From Labrenzia sp. THAF82 (GTDB lineage: Bacteria > Pseudomonadota > Alphaproteobacteria > Rhizobiales > Stappiaceae): a DNA stretch of 64,000 nt. The notes under the pieces were generated by a model. The model worked only from the letters and a program-made list of their open reading frames with translations, did not search any database and had not been told where the DNA came from. Position 1 is the first letter of the stretch. Each line of letters starts with the position of its first letter. The DNA is taken from contig NZ_CP045354.1 in NCBI RefSeq assembly GCF_009363435.1, positions 4,988,501-5,052,500 of the forward strand, read 5' to 3'. Below, in pieces: positions 45,789-54,819 of the stretch. Position numbers and translations under genes: made by a program.

Positions 45789-46763
45789 ATGATCATAGCC
45801 TACTGCCCCTCGGTAAACGGCCTGGAGCGCATAGAACTTGCTCCGGGCACGCCGCTGCCAACAACATCCATCTGGATCGATCTGGTCGCCCCATCACAAG
45901 ATGAGCAAAAGGCCGCCGAGAAGTTGATGGGAGCGGAAATACCGACGCGCGAAGAGATCGCTTCGATCGAAACGTCTGAGCGCCTTTATCTGGAGCCTGG
46001 AGCGGTTGTCATGACTGCCCAGCTTCCGATCGCCACCCGCACAATCGATCCCACCTTATCGTCCGTCACCTTTGTGGCCAACGCGAAACGCCTGGTTACC
46101 GTCCGATATGGCGAACCAAAGTCTATTGCCCTGCTCTCTCGCAAAATCCAGAGCGATAGAACGATCGCCCATCGCGGACCGGCGGTGTTATTTGCGATGC
46201 TCGACATCATCGTCGACCGTTGTGCAGACGAAATGGAAGCGGCATCAGCAAGGTATGACGAACTCGCTGTACAGGTGTTCGGTGATGGACTGAACACCCG
46301 GAAAACCGCCAGCTATCAGGATGCCATACGGCAGCTGGGCCAGATCGGCCTTCACGTCACCAAGATGCACGATGTTTGTACAAGCCTTGCCCGGATGCTC
46401 ATATACATGAACACCCATGCAAAGCGATTTGATTTGAGCGAAGACCAAATCGCCGAAGTCAAGATGTTCGGCCGGGACATTCATTCCATCAAGGAGCACG
46501 GCGATGCGTTGGACAACAAGCTGGCGTTTTTGCTCGACGCAACCGTCGGCCTGGTCACGCTGGAACAGAACCAGATTTCCAAGATCTTCACGGTCCTCGG
46601 AGTTATCTTCCTGCCCCCGACCCTGATCGCATCGATTTACGGCATGAATTTCGACAAGATGCCAGAATTGCGGTGGGAACTTGGCTTCCCGTTTTCAATC
46701 GGGCTCATGCTGCTCTCGATCGTGGCAACCTTTCTTGTCTTCCGATGGAAGAAGCTGCTTTAG
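45789..46763 (+). CDS. corA: CorA family magnesium/cobalt transporter
   Basis: A 324-residue divalent-metal channel subunit that works as a pentamer. A large cytoplasmic N-terminal domain leads into a long stalk helix and two C-terminal membrane helices; the selectivity loop YGMNFDKMPEL has GMN at 285-287. Classic CorA imports Mg2+, while some relatives transport other divalent metals. The gene is single, convergent with pdxH. Confidence 0.93.
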   Translation: MIIAYCPSVNGLERIELAPGTPLPTTSIWIDLVAPSQDEQKAAEKLMGAEIPTREEIASIETSERLYLEPGAVVMTAQLPIATRTIDPTLSSVTFVANAKRLVTVRYGEPKSIALLSRKIQSDRTIAHRGPAVLFAMLDIIVDRCADEMEAASARYDELAVQVFGDGLNTRKTASYQDAIRQLGQIGLHVTKMHDVCTSLARMLIYMNTHAKRFDLSEDQIAEVKMFGRDIHSIKEHGDALDNKLAFLLDATVGLVTLEQNQISKIFTVLGVIFLPPTLIASIYGMNFDKMPELRWELGFPFSIGLMLLSIVATFLVFRWKKLL

Positions 46764-46779
46764 CGGATCGACTGAAACC

Positions 46780-47415
46780 TCAAGGATATAGCCGTTCCCG
46801 TTTCCATTTCTGACCGGGAGCCTCTCGTGTCAACAGCACCCGGTCGTGCAGCCGGAATGGCCGGTCGTGCCAGAATTCAATGGAGACAGGCTCCAAGCGC
46901 ATGCCGGACCAGTGGTCCGGGCGTGGGATGTCGCCAATGCCGAATTTGGCGGTGAATTTAGCAACTTCCTTTTCGAGTGCGAACCGGCTTTCCAGCGGCC
47001 GCGACTGTTTGGAGGCCCAAGCGCCAATCCTGCTGCCGCGCGGCCGTGACTGGTAATATGCGTCGGCTTCATCAGCCGGCACCTCAGAAACAGGACCACG
47101 AATGCGCACTTGCCTGCGCAGCGACTTCCAGTGAAAACACATGGCCGCTTTGCCCGCCTGCAGGAGTTCCTTGCCCTTTGTGCTTTCAAAATTTGTGTAA
47201 AAAACGAAACCGCGTTCATCGAAGCCCTTGAGCAACAGCATCCGCACATTTGGCATGCCGGTTTGGTCGACCGTTGCCAGCGCAAAGGCATTCGGATCGT
47301 TTGGTTCCGACGCCTTGGCATCCTCAAGCCATTCAGAAAAAAGATCAAATGGCTGTGTGACTTCGGTGAAGTCACCTTTTGTTAACTCTTCATGAGGATC
47401 TTTGAGGTCTGTCAT
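46780..47415 (-). CDS. pdxH: Pyridoxamine 5'-phosphate oxidase
   Basis: A 211-residue FMN enzyme that oxidises pyridoxamine or pyridoxine phosphate to PLP. Signature segments are [47 protein letters not shown] and the C-terminal [11 protein letters not shown]...ERLYP. ATG at 47415 preceded by AGG; the 23 upstream residues are not family-like. It is divergent from the lipoprotein gene. Confidence 0.96.
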   Translation of the reverse strand: MTDLKDPHEELTKGDFTEVTQPFDLFSEWLEDAKASEPNDPNAFALATVDQTGMPNVRMLLLKGFDERGFVFYTNFESTKGKELLQAGKAAMCFHWKSLRRQVRIRGPVSEVPADEADAYYQSRPRGSRIGAWASKQSRPLESRFALEKEVAKFTAKFGIGDIPRPDHWSGMRLEPVSIEFWHDRPFRLHDRVLLTREAPGQKWKRERLYP

Positions 47416-47487
47416 GGGTACCTGTCGAAGGAAACGACAGCCTGAAGCGCGGCATGAGACTGCCATCACGTGGGGGCTGTCCAATAG

Positions 47488-47964
47488 ATGTATCGTATGC
47501 GTTCATATACTGCCAGGCGTATCAAGATCCAGCCCTTTGCCGCCGTCCTGTTCGTGGTCGGGGCAGCTGTTGCTGGTTGCAGCCAGGTGTCGGTCCCTGT
47601 CGGCAGCAACAATGTTGACACCCCTACGATATTGACCGGCTCGATCGCCTCCACAACAGATGAGGCCTATTCTGACATCAATCAGGACGATCGTTCAATT
47701 ATTGCGGAAAACCTGGACGTAATCGGACCTGACCTGACTGCAAGCGGAGATACAAACGGTCTGACACTGCCTTGGCTCAATTCAGTGAGCGGAAATTCCG
47801 GAACGCTGTCCAGCATCGTGACGTCCGACCTGAATGAGACCGGTTGCCTGTCGTTCAAAACGACTGCAAACACCATTACGGGTATAAAACTCTATTCCGG
47901 AACCGCCTGCCGCGACGTGACGCAGAAATTCGCCGTAACAACACTTTCCGTCGCAGGTGCTTGA
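47488..47964 (+). CDS. Lipoprotein of the RT0821/Lpp0805 surface-protein type
   Basis: A 158-residue exported protein with a signal peptide ending in a lipobox-like VAGCSQ (Cys ~31), then a short variable region and a compact C-terminal beta domain with [17 protein letters not shown] and [13 protein letters not shown]. This order fits the RT0821/Lpp0805 surface antigen family; role unknown. Likely outer-membrane anchored. An ATG three codons downstream is an equal start candidate. Confidence 0.72.
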   Translation: MYRMRSYTARRIKIQPFAAVLFVVGAAVAGCSQVSVPVGSNNVDTPTILTGSIASTTDEAYSDINQDDRSIIAENLDVIGPDLTASGDTNGLTLPWLNSVSGNSGTLSSIVTSDLNETGCLSFKTTANTITGIKLYSGTACRDVTQKFAVTTLSVAGA

Positions 47965-48163
47965 TCCTTCGAACAAAGACGCTAAAAGCAAAGAGCTTCT
48001 GACATGGACGGGGCTGGAATTTCCACCTGTTCGTTCCGATATAAGAGATAAGTCCGGTTGGACTTGACCCCTTGGTATCGCACGCTTCGGAGCAGGCACT
48101 GTGTCCGGAGCGTTTTAGCGTGGGTTGGTAGGCCGGAAAATCTTTAGAAACCTGGTGAGACGA

Positions 48164-49150
48164 ATGCGTGATCCCTATAGCGTCCTCGGGGTGGCGAAAT
48201 CCGCCAGCGAGGGCGACATAAAAAAGGCCTTCAGGAAACTGGCCAAAAAGTACCACCCCGATCAAAATAAAAACGATCCGGGTGCACAACAGCGTTTTGC
48301 CGAAGTGAACCAAGCTTACGAGATTGTCGGCGACAAGGAAAAACGCGCCCAGTTCGATCGCGGAGAGATTGATGCAGAGGGCAAGCAGAAATTCCACGCC
48401 GGTGGTTTTGAAGGCTTCACCGGCCATCAGGACTTCGGCTCTGCTGGCGGGTCCAGAGGCTTCAAGAACTCAGGCGGCTCTGGCGCTTTTGACGACATTC
48501 TGAACGACATTTTCGGCAGCTTCGGCAAGGGTGGCTCTCGCGGTCGCGCCGGTGCTGGAGCGGGGCCTGGCGGTGGTTTCGCCGGAGGCGCGCACACCAG
48601 ATCCGCCCCTAAAGCCAAAGGCAAAAACGCTGAAATCATCGCGCGTGCATCGCTCGAGGATATCGTCAACTCCGGCAAAACGCAGGTCACGCTACCCAAT
48701 AGCAAGACCGTGAATGTGACCTTGCCCAAAGGGGTCGTCGAGGGTGAAAAGATCCGTCTCAAGGGACAAGGACATCCAGGTGAGAATGGCGGGCCTGCCG
48801 GCGATGCCATGGTCGAAATCCGCTTTCGCCAACATCCGCTGTTCGAAGTGAAAGGCTCGGATTTGCATCTTGATTTGCCGCTGGCGCTTTATGAGGCGGT
48901 TCTGGGAGCAAAAGTCCGCACTCCAACACTTACGGGTGCGGTCAATTTGACAATCCCGGAAAACGCCTCCAGTGGGAAAACCATGCGACTGAAAGGCAAG
49001 GGTCTTCCAACCAAGACCGGTGGCCATGGCGACCTTCTGGTCAAGCTGCAGATCGTGATGCCGCCTCACAATGACGAAGAGCTGGAAACGCTCATGAAAG
49101 CCTGGAAGGAAATCACACCTTATCGGGCCCGCGGTCCGGAATTCGACTGA
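48164..49150 (+). CDS. Type II DnaJ/CbpA-like co-chaperone
   Basis: A 328-residue Hsp40: J domain at residues 1-66 with YHPDQNK, a Gly/Phe-rich linker (~85-150) and the two C-terminal substrate-binding beta domains (from ~160). The CXXCXGXG zinc domain of DnaJ is absent, so it is the CbpA type. It stimulates DnaK. The ATG at 48164 starts the canonical [11 protein letters not shown] strong terminator follows. The 199 bases upstream contain no gene. Confidence 0.92.
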   Translation: MRDPYSVLGVAKSASEGDIKKAFRKLAKKYHPDQNKNDPGAQQRFAEVNQAYEIVGDKEKRAQFDRGEIDAEGKQKFHAGGFEGFTGHQDFGSAGGSRGFKNSGGSGAFDDILNDIFGSFGKGGSRGRAGAGAGPGGGFAGGAHTRSAPKAKGKNAEIIARASLEDIVNSGKTQVTLPNSKTVNVTLPKGVVEGEKIRLKGQGHPGENGGPAGDAMVEIRFRQHPLFEVKGSDLHLDLPLALYEAVLGAKVRTPTLTGAVNLTIPENASSGKTMRLKGKGLPTKTGGHGDLLVKLQIVMPPHNDEELETLMKAWKEITPYRARGPEFD

Positions 49151-49190
49151 GACCGAAACGAAACCTTCGCCAATAGGTGCAAGCGATCAG

Positions 49191-49215
49191 AAATGCCGCC
49201 CTCAGGGCGGCATTT
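49191..49215. terminator. Bidirectional terminator
   Basis: An 11-base perfect stem (AAATGCCGCCC / GGGCGGCATTT) with a three-base loop separates the convergent dnaJ-like and exporter genes. Confidence 0.85.
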
Positions 49216-49227
49216 TCATGTCGGCGG

Positions 49228-50121
49228 TCAATAGAGCACGATAACTGCAGTGCCTATGACAGCGATTGCGGTTCCTGCCATCGCTTCCAGGCCAGGCCTT
49301 TTTCCCTTTGTTGCCCAAAGGATCAGCAACACGCACAAGGGCGAAAGCGACCCCAGCACTGCGGCAACTCCTGCCTGTGTATTGGCGAAGGCATATAGCA
49401 GCAGCGACGATGAAATCCCGTATCCGATGACGCCGGGCATGATCGTTCTGAAAAGAAGATAGGGCGAGGTTTCCGTATCCGCCCTCACGGCCTGAGAGGG
49501 CCAGATACTCGCCAGTGAGATCACGGCTGCAGCACCTAGAAGCCGAATGGCAGTCACCGCGACTGGCTCAGCACCAGCGGTCAGCGCTGGTTTAACCGCG
49601 AGAAAACCCGCCCCTTGAAGAGTTGCTGCCAATAGCCCCAGTAACACAACACTCAACAAACGCTTTCCAGCAACGCCCTCTTCCCTCTCAGCCTGGCTGC
49701 CAAAACGAATGGCTATCACGAGACCGGCAAGAATGAGCACACCACCCAATAAATCCACTGGCCCGATTGTTTCACCTATCCAGAAATAGGCGAGCCCGGC
49801 GACCACGGGGGCTTTCAAACACAAAAGCAGCTCGGTGAGACGCGGCCCGCCACGACGCAGGCACTCGATCATCGCGAGATTTCCAAGCAGAATTCCGCCA
49901 AGTGAGCTGACCAAAAAGGCTGGCCAGTGTTGCCAGTCAATGCTCGGCCAGAGGTCGAACAAACTGCTCAGCACCCCCATCAGAGCTGCGCAGAATATCA
50001 GCTGAATGCGGGTAAACTCAAACGCGCCCAACGCTTTGGCTGGCATCTGTGCCAACACAATTCCACTTGCCCACCCAATAGAGGCAAAAAGAGCGGTTGA
50101 AGCCGCAACAATTCCAAGCAT
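49228..50121 (-). CDS. DMT/EamA family transporter
   Basis: A 297-residue drug/metabolite transporter with ten helices in two EamA repeats (roughly 1-140 and 155-297). Such proteins export metabolites or drugs. It is divergent from hxlR, and the 42-base dyad between them suggests HxlR control. The predicted substrate is open. Confidence 0.88.
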   Translation of the reverse strand: MLGIVAASTALFASIGWASGIVLAQMPAKALGAFEFTRIQLIFCAALMGVLSSLFDLWPSIDWQHWPAFLVSSLGGILLGNLAMIECLRRGGPRLTELLLCLKAPVVAGLAYFWIGETIGPVDLLGGVLILAGLVIAIRFGSQAEREEGVAGKRLLSVVLLGLLAATLQGAGFLAVKPALTAGAEPVAVTAIRLLGAAAVISLASIWPSQAVRADTETSPYLLFRTIMPGVIGYGISSSLLLYAFANTQAGVAAVLGSLSPLCVLLILWATKGKRPGLEAMAGTAIAVIGTAVIVLY

Positions 50122-50136
50122 GGTAGTTATCCGCGT

Positions 50137-50178
50137 GCTATCTTTTACGTAGCATTAGTTCGCTACACAAAAGATAGC
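50137..50178. promoter_or_regulatory. Long dyad operator between hxlR and exporter gene
   Basis: Two 17-base arms (50137-50153 and 50162-50178) match at 15 positions around an eight-base spacer; the outer ten bases GCTATCTTTT/AAAAGATAGC are perfect. It fills the short divergent promoter region, 12 bases before the hxlR start, and is a likely HxlR site. Confidence 0.7.
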
Positions 50179-50189
50179 AAGAGGGTAAA

Positions 50190-50552
50190 TTGCCTGTATC
50201 ATCACCTCAACCAGGCCAACCCGTGCGCGGCTCGCGTTCCGGCAAGCCGATCATGGCACTTTTTGACCTCCTCGGACGCAATTGGGCGCTGGGCATCATC
50301 TGGCAGCTTTCGGGAGGACCGATGACCTTTAGAGAACTGCAGGACCGGTGTGAGAGCGTGTCACCGACTGTGCTCAACCGTCGACTCAAGGAACTGAGAG
50401 CCAGTTTGCTCATCGAGCGCGGCGAGCGAGGATATCAACTGACACCGCTGGGTCTGGAACTCTTCGGTATGCTGGAGCCGTTTGGCACGTGGTCAATGAC
50501 CTGGGCACAGCACCTACAGAACGAAAAACCAGACCAGGAAAAGCGATCCTGA
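50190..50552 (+). CDS. HxlR family transcriptional regulator
   Basis: A 120-residue winged-helix regulator with the family's LLGRNWALGIIWQLSGGPMTFREL start and SPTVLNRRLKELRASLLI recognition helix, then a wing ending YQLTPLG. TTG start with GAGGG in front. HxlR proteins often repress a divergent neighbour, here the DMT exporter. Confidence 0.9.
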   Translation: MPVSSPQPGQPVRGSRSGKPIMALFDLLGRNWALGIIWQLSGGPMTFRELQDRCESVSPTVLNRRLKELRASLLIERGERGYQLTPLGLELFGMLEPFGTWSMTWAQHLQNEKPDQEKRS

Positions 50553-50615
50553 TCTGGTTGAAGTCTGGATGAAGATGATGTCGAGCACGTGTTTCTGCGC
50601 GACAACCGTTTTTGA

Positions 50616-51113
50616 TCAGCCTTTGCGTTGCATTTCTGCCAACATCTCCGCGAGCAGATCCATACCTGCGCCCCAACCCTTGTCGAGTCCGCTGATCGCG
50701 CCGGCAAAACAGGCAATCTCCGCTTCATTCGCCTCATGTGGCGTCCAGACCAGTCGAACGTCCGTATGATCTCCGGTTTGCGAAAAGGTTACGGTTGTCA
50801 GCAACACCTTTGGCCAGTCCGGCATCATCGGATTTGAAACCACATTCCAGTCGCCATCCGAGACCGAGTGAAGCCACACCAGCTTTTCAGGAGCAACGAC
50901 TTCCTTATATTCCACGCGCTGAAAGTGAGAGTTTTCACCAAACCTCATTTCATTCAGCCAGAGGCCACCCGGCTGGACGTCCAGTTTGTGCACGACCGTT
51001 TCCACACCCGGCCCATACCAGCGAGCTAGCAATTCAGGCTCTGTCCAAGTCCGCCAAACCATGTCGCGAGGCGCGTTGAAACGTCTTTCAAGTATAAATT
51101 CCGGCATTGCCAT
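50616..51113 (-). CDS. SRPBCC (AHSA1-like) protein
   Basis: A 165-residue START-fold protein with RRFNAPRDMVWRTWTEPELLARWYGP, the common start of the AHSA1-type family, GGLWLNEM and the C-terminal GLDKGWGAGMDLLAEML helix. It lies three bases after the arsR stop; this ArsR-SRPBCC pairing recurs in many genomes and suggests the regulator controls it. Ligand unknown. Confidence 0.88.
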   Translation of the reverse strand: MAMPEFILERRFNAPRDMVWRTWTEPELLARWYGPGVETVVHKLDVQPGGLWLNEMRFGENSHFQRVEYKEVVAPEKLVWLHSVSDGDWNVVSNPMMPDWPKVLLTTVTFSQTGDHTDVRLVWTPHEANEAEIACFAGAISGLDKGWGAGMDLLAEMLAEMQRKG

Positions 51114-51116
51114 TGC

Positions 51117-51479
51117 CTAACTCCCTAACTCATCGGTGTTTTTAAGCTCGTTCAGAAGATCATCGAGCTGGTCGAAACTTGAGCTCCAGAACTTCCTGAA
51201 TTCTTCCAACCAGGCAATCGCCTCCTTCATCGGCGCGGCGTTCAGCCTCGCTGGGCGACGTTGTCTGTCTGCACCACGCATGACCAGTCCGGCCCGTTCC
51301 AAGACCTTCAGGTGTTTTGAAACTGCCGGCTGGCTCATTTCAAACGGAGCAGCAATCTCGTTGACCGACGCTTCACCGCTCGCCAACCGCGTCAGGATCG
51401 CCCTGCGTGTCGGATCCGCAAGGGCGGCAAAGACGGTGTCCAGTTGCGCAGCCTCTTTTATATAACCAACTTGTTCCAT
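51117..51479 (-). CDS. ArsR family transcriptional regulator
   Basis: A 120-residue winged-helix repressor: ALADPTRRAILTRLASGEASVNEIA, then MSQPAVSKHLKVLERAGLV as recognition helix. It lacks an obvious CxC metal site, so it is probably not a metal sensor. First gene of a two-gene operon with the SRPBCC protein, divergent from marR. Confidence 0.91.
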   Translation of the reverse strand: MEQVGYIKEAAQLDTVFAALADPTRRAILTRLASGEASVNEIAAPFEMSQPAVSKHLKVLERAGLVMRGADRQRRPARLNAAPMKEAIAWLEEFRKFWSSSFDQLDDLLNELKNTDELGS

Positions 51480-51554
51480 AACTTTTTAGTTATATTCAAT
51501 ATGAAACAGTGTCAACTATTGAAAAAAATAATTAGTTATATATCTTGTTATATA
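51459..51554. repeat. GTTATATA repeats in arsR-marR region
   Basis: The octamer or its core occurs at 51459-51466 (minus), 51489-51495, 51535-51542 and 51547-51554; the first and second plus copies share TTAGTTATAT. This A/T-rich stretch spans the divergent promoters and may bind ArsR or MarR. Confidence 0.5.
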
Positions 51555-51567
51555 AATGGAGGCATTT

Positions 51568-52095
51568 ATGGTCGAAGACATCGTCCGCACCCTAGGATAT
51601 GCAACGCTTGGCAGCCGATTGAAGAGGATTGGTGAAAAGCTTCAGTCTCAGACCCAGGAGCTCGCGATATCGCTTGTCGGCAAGGATTTACCAACGCCAT
51701 ACAACCCGGTTCTGGCAGCCCTGGATCTGCATGGGCCGATGAGCATCGGTGATCTGGCCAAGTCTCTTGGACAAAGCCAACCCGGCATCACGCGCATGAT
51801 CAAGAAGATGAAAAGTGCAGGCCTGGTTGAGCCTCGAACTGATCAGACCGACAAACGGGTCAGCACCATTGAGCTGACCGCAGATGGTAGCAAACTGGTC
51901 GAAAAACTCAAGAAACAGCATTGGCCCGCAGTCACTCTGGCCGTGGAAGACGCCTGCCGTGAGCTGCATGGTTCGTTTCTTGAACAGCTGTCCCAACTTG
52001 AACAGACACTGTCTGAGCTTGCACTTGCTGACCGACACCCTCCCCCGCCCTTTCCAGACTGGGACACCATGCGGAAATCGGGGGAAAGCGAATGA
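51568..52095 (+). CDS. MarR family transcriptional regulator
   Basis: A 175-residue winged-helix dimer with MSIGDLAKSLGQSQPGITRMIKKMKSAGLV as helix-turn-helix and the RTDQTDKRVSTIELTADG wing. Start at the ATG at 51568, five bases after GGAGG; an ATG four codons earlier contains that site. Its TGA overlaps the next ATG (ATGA), so it is co-translated with the monooxygenase-like gene. Confidence 0.92.
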   Translation: MVEDIVRTLGYATLGSRLKRIGEKLQSQTQELAISLVGKDLPTPYNPVLAALDLHGPMSIGDLAKSLGQSQPGITRMIKKMKSAGLVEPRTDQTDKRVSTIELTADGSKLVEKLKKQHWPAVTLAVEDACRELHGSFLEQLSQLEQTLSELALADRHPPPPFPDWDTMRKSGESE

Positions 52096-52415
52096 TCAAA
52101 CGCATATGGCATGGCTGGACAACGCCGGATAATGCAGAGGCCTATTACGAGATCCTGACGAGTGTGGTCATTCCCGGGATCGAAGCAAAGTCGATACCCG
52201 GCTACCTAGGTATTGAAGTTCTTCAACGTGACCTGGAAACGGAGATCGAATTCATCACGGTCATGAGTTTTCGATCGCGAAATAACATCATCGCGTTTCT
52301 GGGGCAGGACTACGAACGTTCCTACGTGCCGGACGCTGCCCGAACAGTTCTGAAAAGATGGGACCAGACAGCACAACATTATGAGCTATGCACCAGCCGC
52401 AACTGCGAGGGATGA
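52092..52415 (+). CDS. Antibiotic biosynthesis monooxygenase-like protein
   Basis: A 107-residue single-domain dimeric alpha/beta-barrel (ABM) protein, seen in HGWTTPDNAEAYYEIL, then IPGYLGIEVLQRD and ITVMSFRSRNNIIAFLG. Such proteins may be small oxygenases or ligand binders. Overlaps marR by four bases and is followed after one base by a GNAT gene. Confidence 0.8.
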   Translation: MIKRIWHGWTTPDNAEAYYEILTSVVIPGIEAKSIPGYLGIEVLQRDLETEIEFITVMSFRSRNNIIAFLGQDYERSYVPDAARTVLKRWDQTAQHYELCTSRNCEG

Positions 52416-52416
52416 T

Positions 52417-53115
52417 ATGAACGCTCTGTTAAATCGGGTCGTCTGGTCGGCTCTGACATCTCGCCAAAACCAGTTTTCGCGTGGCGAGGACCTTGCGTTG
52501 AGGTTCGATCCGGACGTGTCTCCGTTTGCAGCATCCAGGGACAATTCACCCGAAGCGCTTGCAGCGCTTGCCAGTCTCTTGTCGCCCAAAGACCCACCTG
52601 TCTATTTGCTTCAGGTTGATGAAATCGCTCTGCCATCCGACTTGGAAATCGAGATGACGGCACTCGGCGTTTTGATGACTGAAAAGACCCCTCGACCGGA
52701 AGCAGCTCCAAAAGTCACGATTGTTTCCCTGCAACAACAGGACATTGACGAGATGGTCAGCCTTGCCGAACTGACGAAACCGGGTCCGTTCACCAAGCGC
52801 ACACCGGAACTCGGGCAGTTTTACGGTGTCAAATTGGATGGCCGTCTTGCGGCGATGGCCGGAACGCGCCTCAATCTCGATGGCTATACCGAGATCAGCG
52901 GCATCTGCACACATCCGGACTTTCGAGGACGTGGCCTTGCATCCGAATTGTCAATTTGGGTCGCATCCAAAATTCGGGAGCGTGGCGACACCCCTTTCCT
53001 TCATGCTTATGCGGACAATGAAGGCGCGATCGCACTTTATCGGAAACTCGGTTTTGAGATCTGGAGCGAAGTGAATGTTGCTGTGGTCCGGCGATTGGAA
53101 GGCAATTTCGACTAA
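52417..53115 (+). CDS. GNAT family acetyltransferase
   Basis: A 232-residue acetyltransferase: an N-terminal ~100-residue region of its own, then the GNAT core with ISGICTHPDFRGRGLASEL (acetyl-CoA pyrophosphate loop) and HAYADNEGAIALYRKLGFEI. Start at the ATG at 52417 after GAGGG. Third gene of the marR operon; acceptor unknown. The last four bases overlap the convergent VOC gene. Confidence 0.88.
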   Translation: MNALLNRVVWSALTSRQNQFSRGEDLALRFDPDVSPFAASRDNSPEALAALASLLSPKDPPVYLLQVDEIALPSDLEIEMTALGVLMTEKTPRPEAAPKVTIVSLQQQDIDEMVSLAELTKPGPFTKRTPELGQFYGVKLDGRLAAMAGTRLNLDGYTEISGICTHPDFRGRGLASELSIWVASKIRERGDTPFLHAYADNEGAIALYRKLGFEIWSEVNVAVVRRLEGNFD

Positions 53116-54143
53116 GGTGTTGCAGGCCAAAGACCGTATGCGATCGTCACGACACTCAGAATAATCCAGGTGGAAACAAGCGCCCAATAGAGAAGCGGAT
53201 GTTCCAGTTTCCTGATTGGTTCGACCAGATATGTTTCTCCAGACTTTAACGCTGGAATGACCCACAGCAGGAAGAGAATGCCCCAGACCAAATAGACCTC
53301 AAAGACGACAGCGATCCACAAGATGGCAAGTGCCAGAAGGGTCTTCCACTTCGAACCTGCAGTTTCACGGACTTTCTGCTTCCCGGAGTGCCTGGCATCC
53401 GCGCCGGTTTCCCGCAGGAACAAGGCCGCACCATCAGGGTCCTGGATGAGCACACTTCGATCCTCCGGTGTTTCATAAAGGACTTTGCCGCCAGTATGCT
53501 TAGCCGCGTCTTTGGCGACATTCAGATCATTGACCCCGATAAAAACACCCCAGAACTCAGACGCTCCGCGAATGTCTTCGGGAACTTCGACAACATCCGA
53601 GATATGCCGCTCCCCCAGTTCCAGGATGAAGTGACCCGGTTGATCTCCAATCGAAAAGGTCCAGCCAAACAAGGCCTCATAAAATGGAATGACAGCAGCG
53701 GCATTGGAGACGTAAAGAGAATTCCAAACCATGCTTCCAGCACCGGCCACATCATCTCTGACAGGCAAGGCAGGCTTTTCAATTACCGTAAAACCAGCTC
53801 CCAACGGGTCCCGGATAAGAGCAATGCGCGAGGTTTTGAGATAAGGCGTGGGTTTGAGTTCAATTTTGCCACCGAATTCTTCTGCACGTGCGACGGTGTC
53901 TTCTATGTTCGAGACCTCGATATAGGACATCCAGAAACTTGGCAGTCCGATCTCCCGAAACTTCGCCGGCATATCAAATAATCCGGCTTGCTGACGGTTT
54001 CTGCTTGCAGCAATGAAATAGGGATCTCCGTTTGGCTGCCGGTCACGAACATAGTCCCAGCCGACCACGGCCGTATAAAAGTTCTTGGTAACTTCAGAGC
54101 GAAACGTCGAGAGATCACACCAGACAAAATCACCATGGGCCAT
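53112..54143 (-). CDS. Two VOC domains fused to a membrane segment
   Basis: A 343-residue fusion: a glyoxalase/VOC domain at about 1-120 (starting GDFVWCDL, typical of the hydroxylase-like subgroup), a second at ~135-250, then a linker and two or three membrane helices (about 268-300 and 313-337) reaching the C-terminus. VOC domains bind metals and small molecules in ring-cleavage, resistance or isomerase roles; anchoring by a C-terminal membrane part is uncommon. ATG at 54143 with AGGTGC upstream. Confidence 0.8.
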   Translation of the reverse strand: MAHGDFVWCDLSTFRSEVTKNFYTAVVGWDYVRDRQPNGDPYFIAASRNRQQAGLFDMPAKFREIGLPSFWMSYIEVSNIEDTVARAEEFGGKIELKPTPYLKTSRIALIRDPLGAGFTVIEKPALPVRDDVAGAGSMVWNSLYVSNAAAVIPFYEALFGWTFSIGDQPGHFILELGERHISDVVEVPEDIRGASEFWGVFIGVNDLNVAKDAAKHTGGKVLYETPEDRSVLIQDPDGAALFLRETGADARHSGKQKVRETAGSKWKTLLALAILWIAVVFEVYLVWGILFLLWVIPALKSGETYLVEPIRKLEHPLLYWALVSTWIILSVVTIAYGLWPATP

Positions 54144-54246
54144 CAATGCACCTATCAGAACATTCGGTAGTTCTCAGCTAAGATGCATTGATCTGTCCGG
54201 CAAGGCATCAACCCCCTCGGACGCTATGTTGCCGACCCATAAAGCG

Positions 54247-54747
54247 TTACTTGACCGTGGCGGCGCGCATTTTCTGGCGCAGATACTTGGCCGCGGACCT
54301 GTAGTGGCTGGGACCTGCGGCCTCGGCCCAGCGCCCTGTCGTCCAGTTGTTGTTCGCGCCCTTCATTGGGCCGCCATAAAGCTCTTCTTCCGAGAGGCTT
54401 TCGATCAAGGCAAGCAGCTCGGCATTGCTGGATTCAAGTATGGATCGTGCCGCGTCCCAAGTGAGCCCTGCCTGCTGTTGCCTCAAGTCGGCATTGTAGC
54501 GCTTGGTCTCGTTCCACTTGTATCCCTTCGCCGGAAAGTAAACTTCCTTACCCGCACGCCCATCTCTGAACCAGCCGAGATACAGTTCGATCCAATGCGC
54601 CCTGTGTCCGATGATATCTTTCGGCGAGGTTTCATCTTCGTCTTTCTGAAGACGCAAGATCGCAGGAAGTTCATCAAGGATCTTCAAAAGCTTTTGCCAT
54701 TCCTTGGCGGTGAGATCGAGCAATTGCTGTTTTGATGTTGCGGCCAT
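54247..54747 (-). CDS. ClbS/DfsB family four-helix protein
   Basis: A 166-residue DinB-like helical bundle with the family pattern: KDIIGHRAHWIELYLGWFRDG, KWNETKRYNADLRQQQ and the final RWAEAAGPSHYRSAAKYLR. ClbS protects colibactin producers by hydrolysing the toxin, but most homologues are uncharacterised. Start at the ATG with GGAGG five bases upstream. Confidence 0.88.
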   Translation of the reverse strand: MAATSKQQLLDLTAKEWQKLLKILDELPAILRLQKDEDETSPKDIIGHRAHWIELYLGWFRDGRAGKEVYFPAKGYKWNETKRYNADLRQQQAGLTWDAARSILESSNAELLALIESLSEEELYGGPMKGANNNWTTGRWAEAAGPSHYRSAAKYLRQKMRAATVK

Positions 54748-54819
54748 GACAACCTCCTCAGGGTTGTATGCATATTCGAAAAACTTCCCAGACCGGGCCT
54801 TGATGCAGAACAATCGTGC

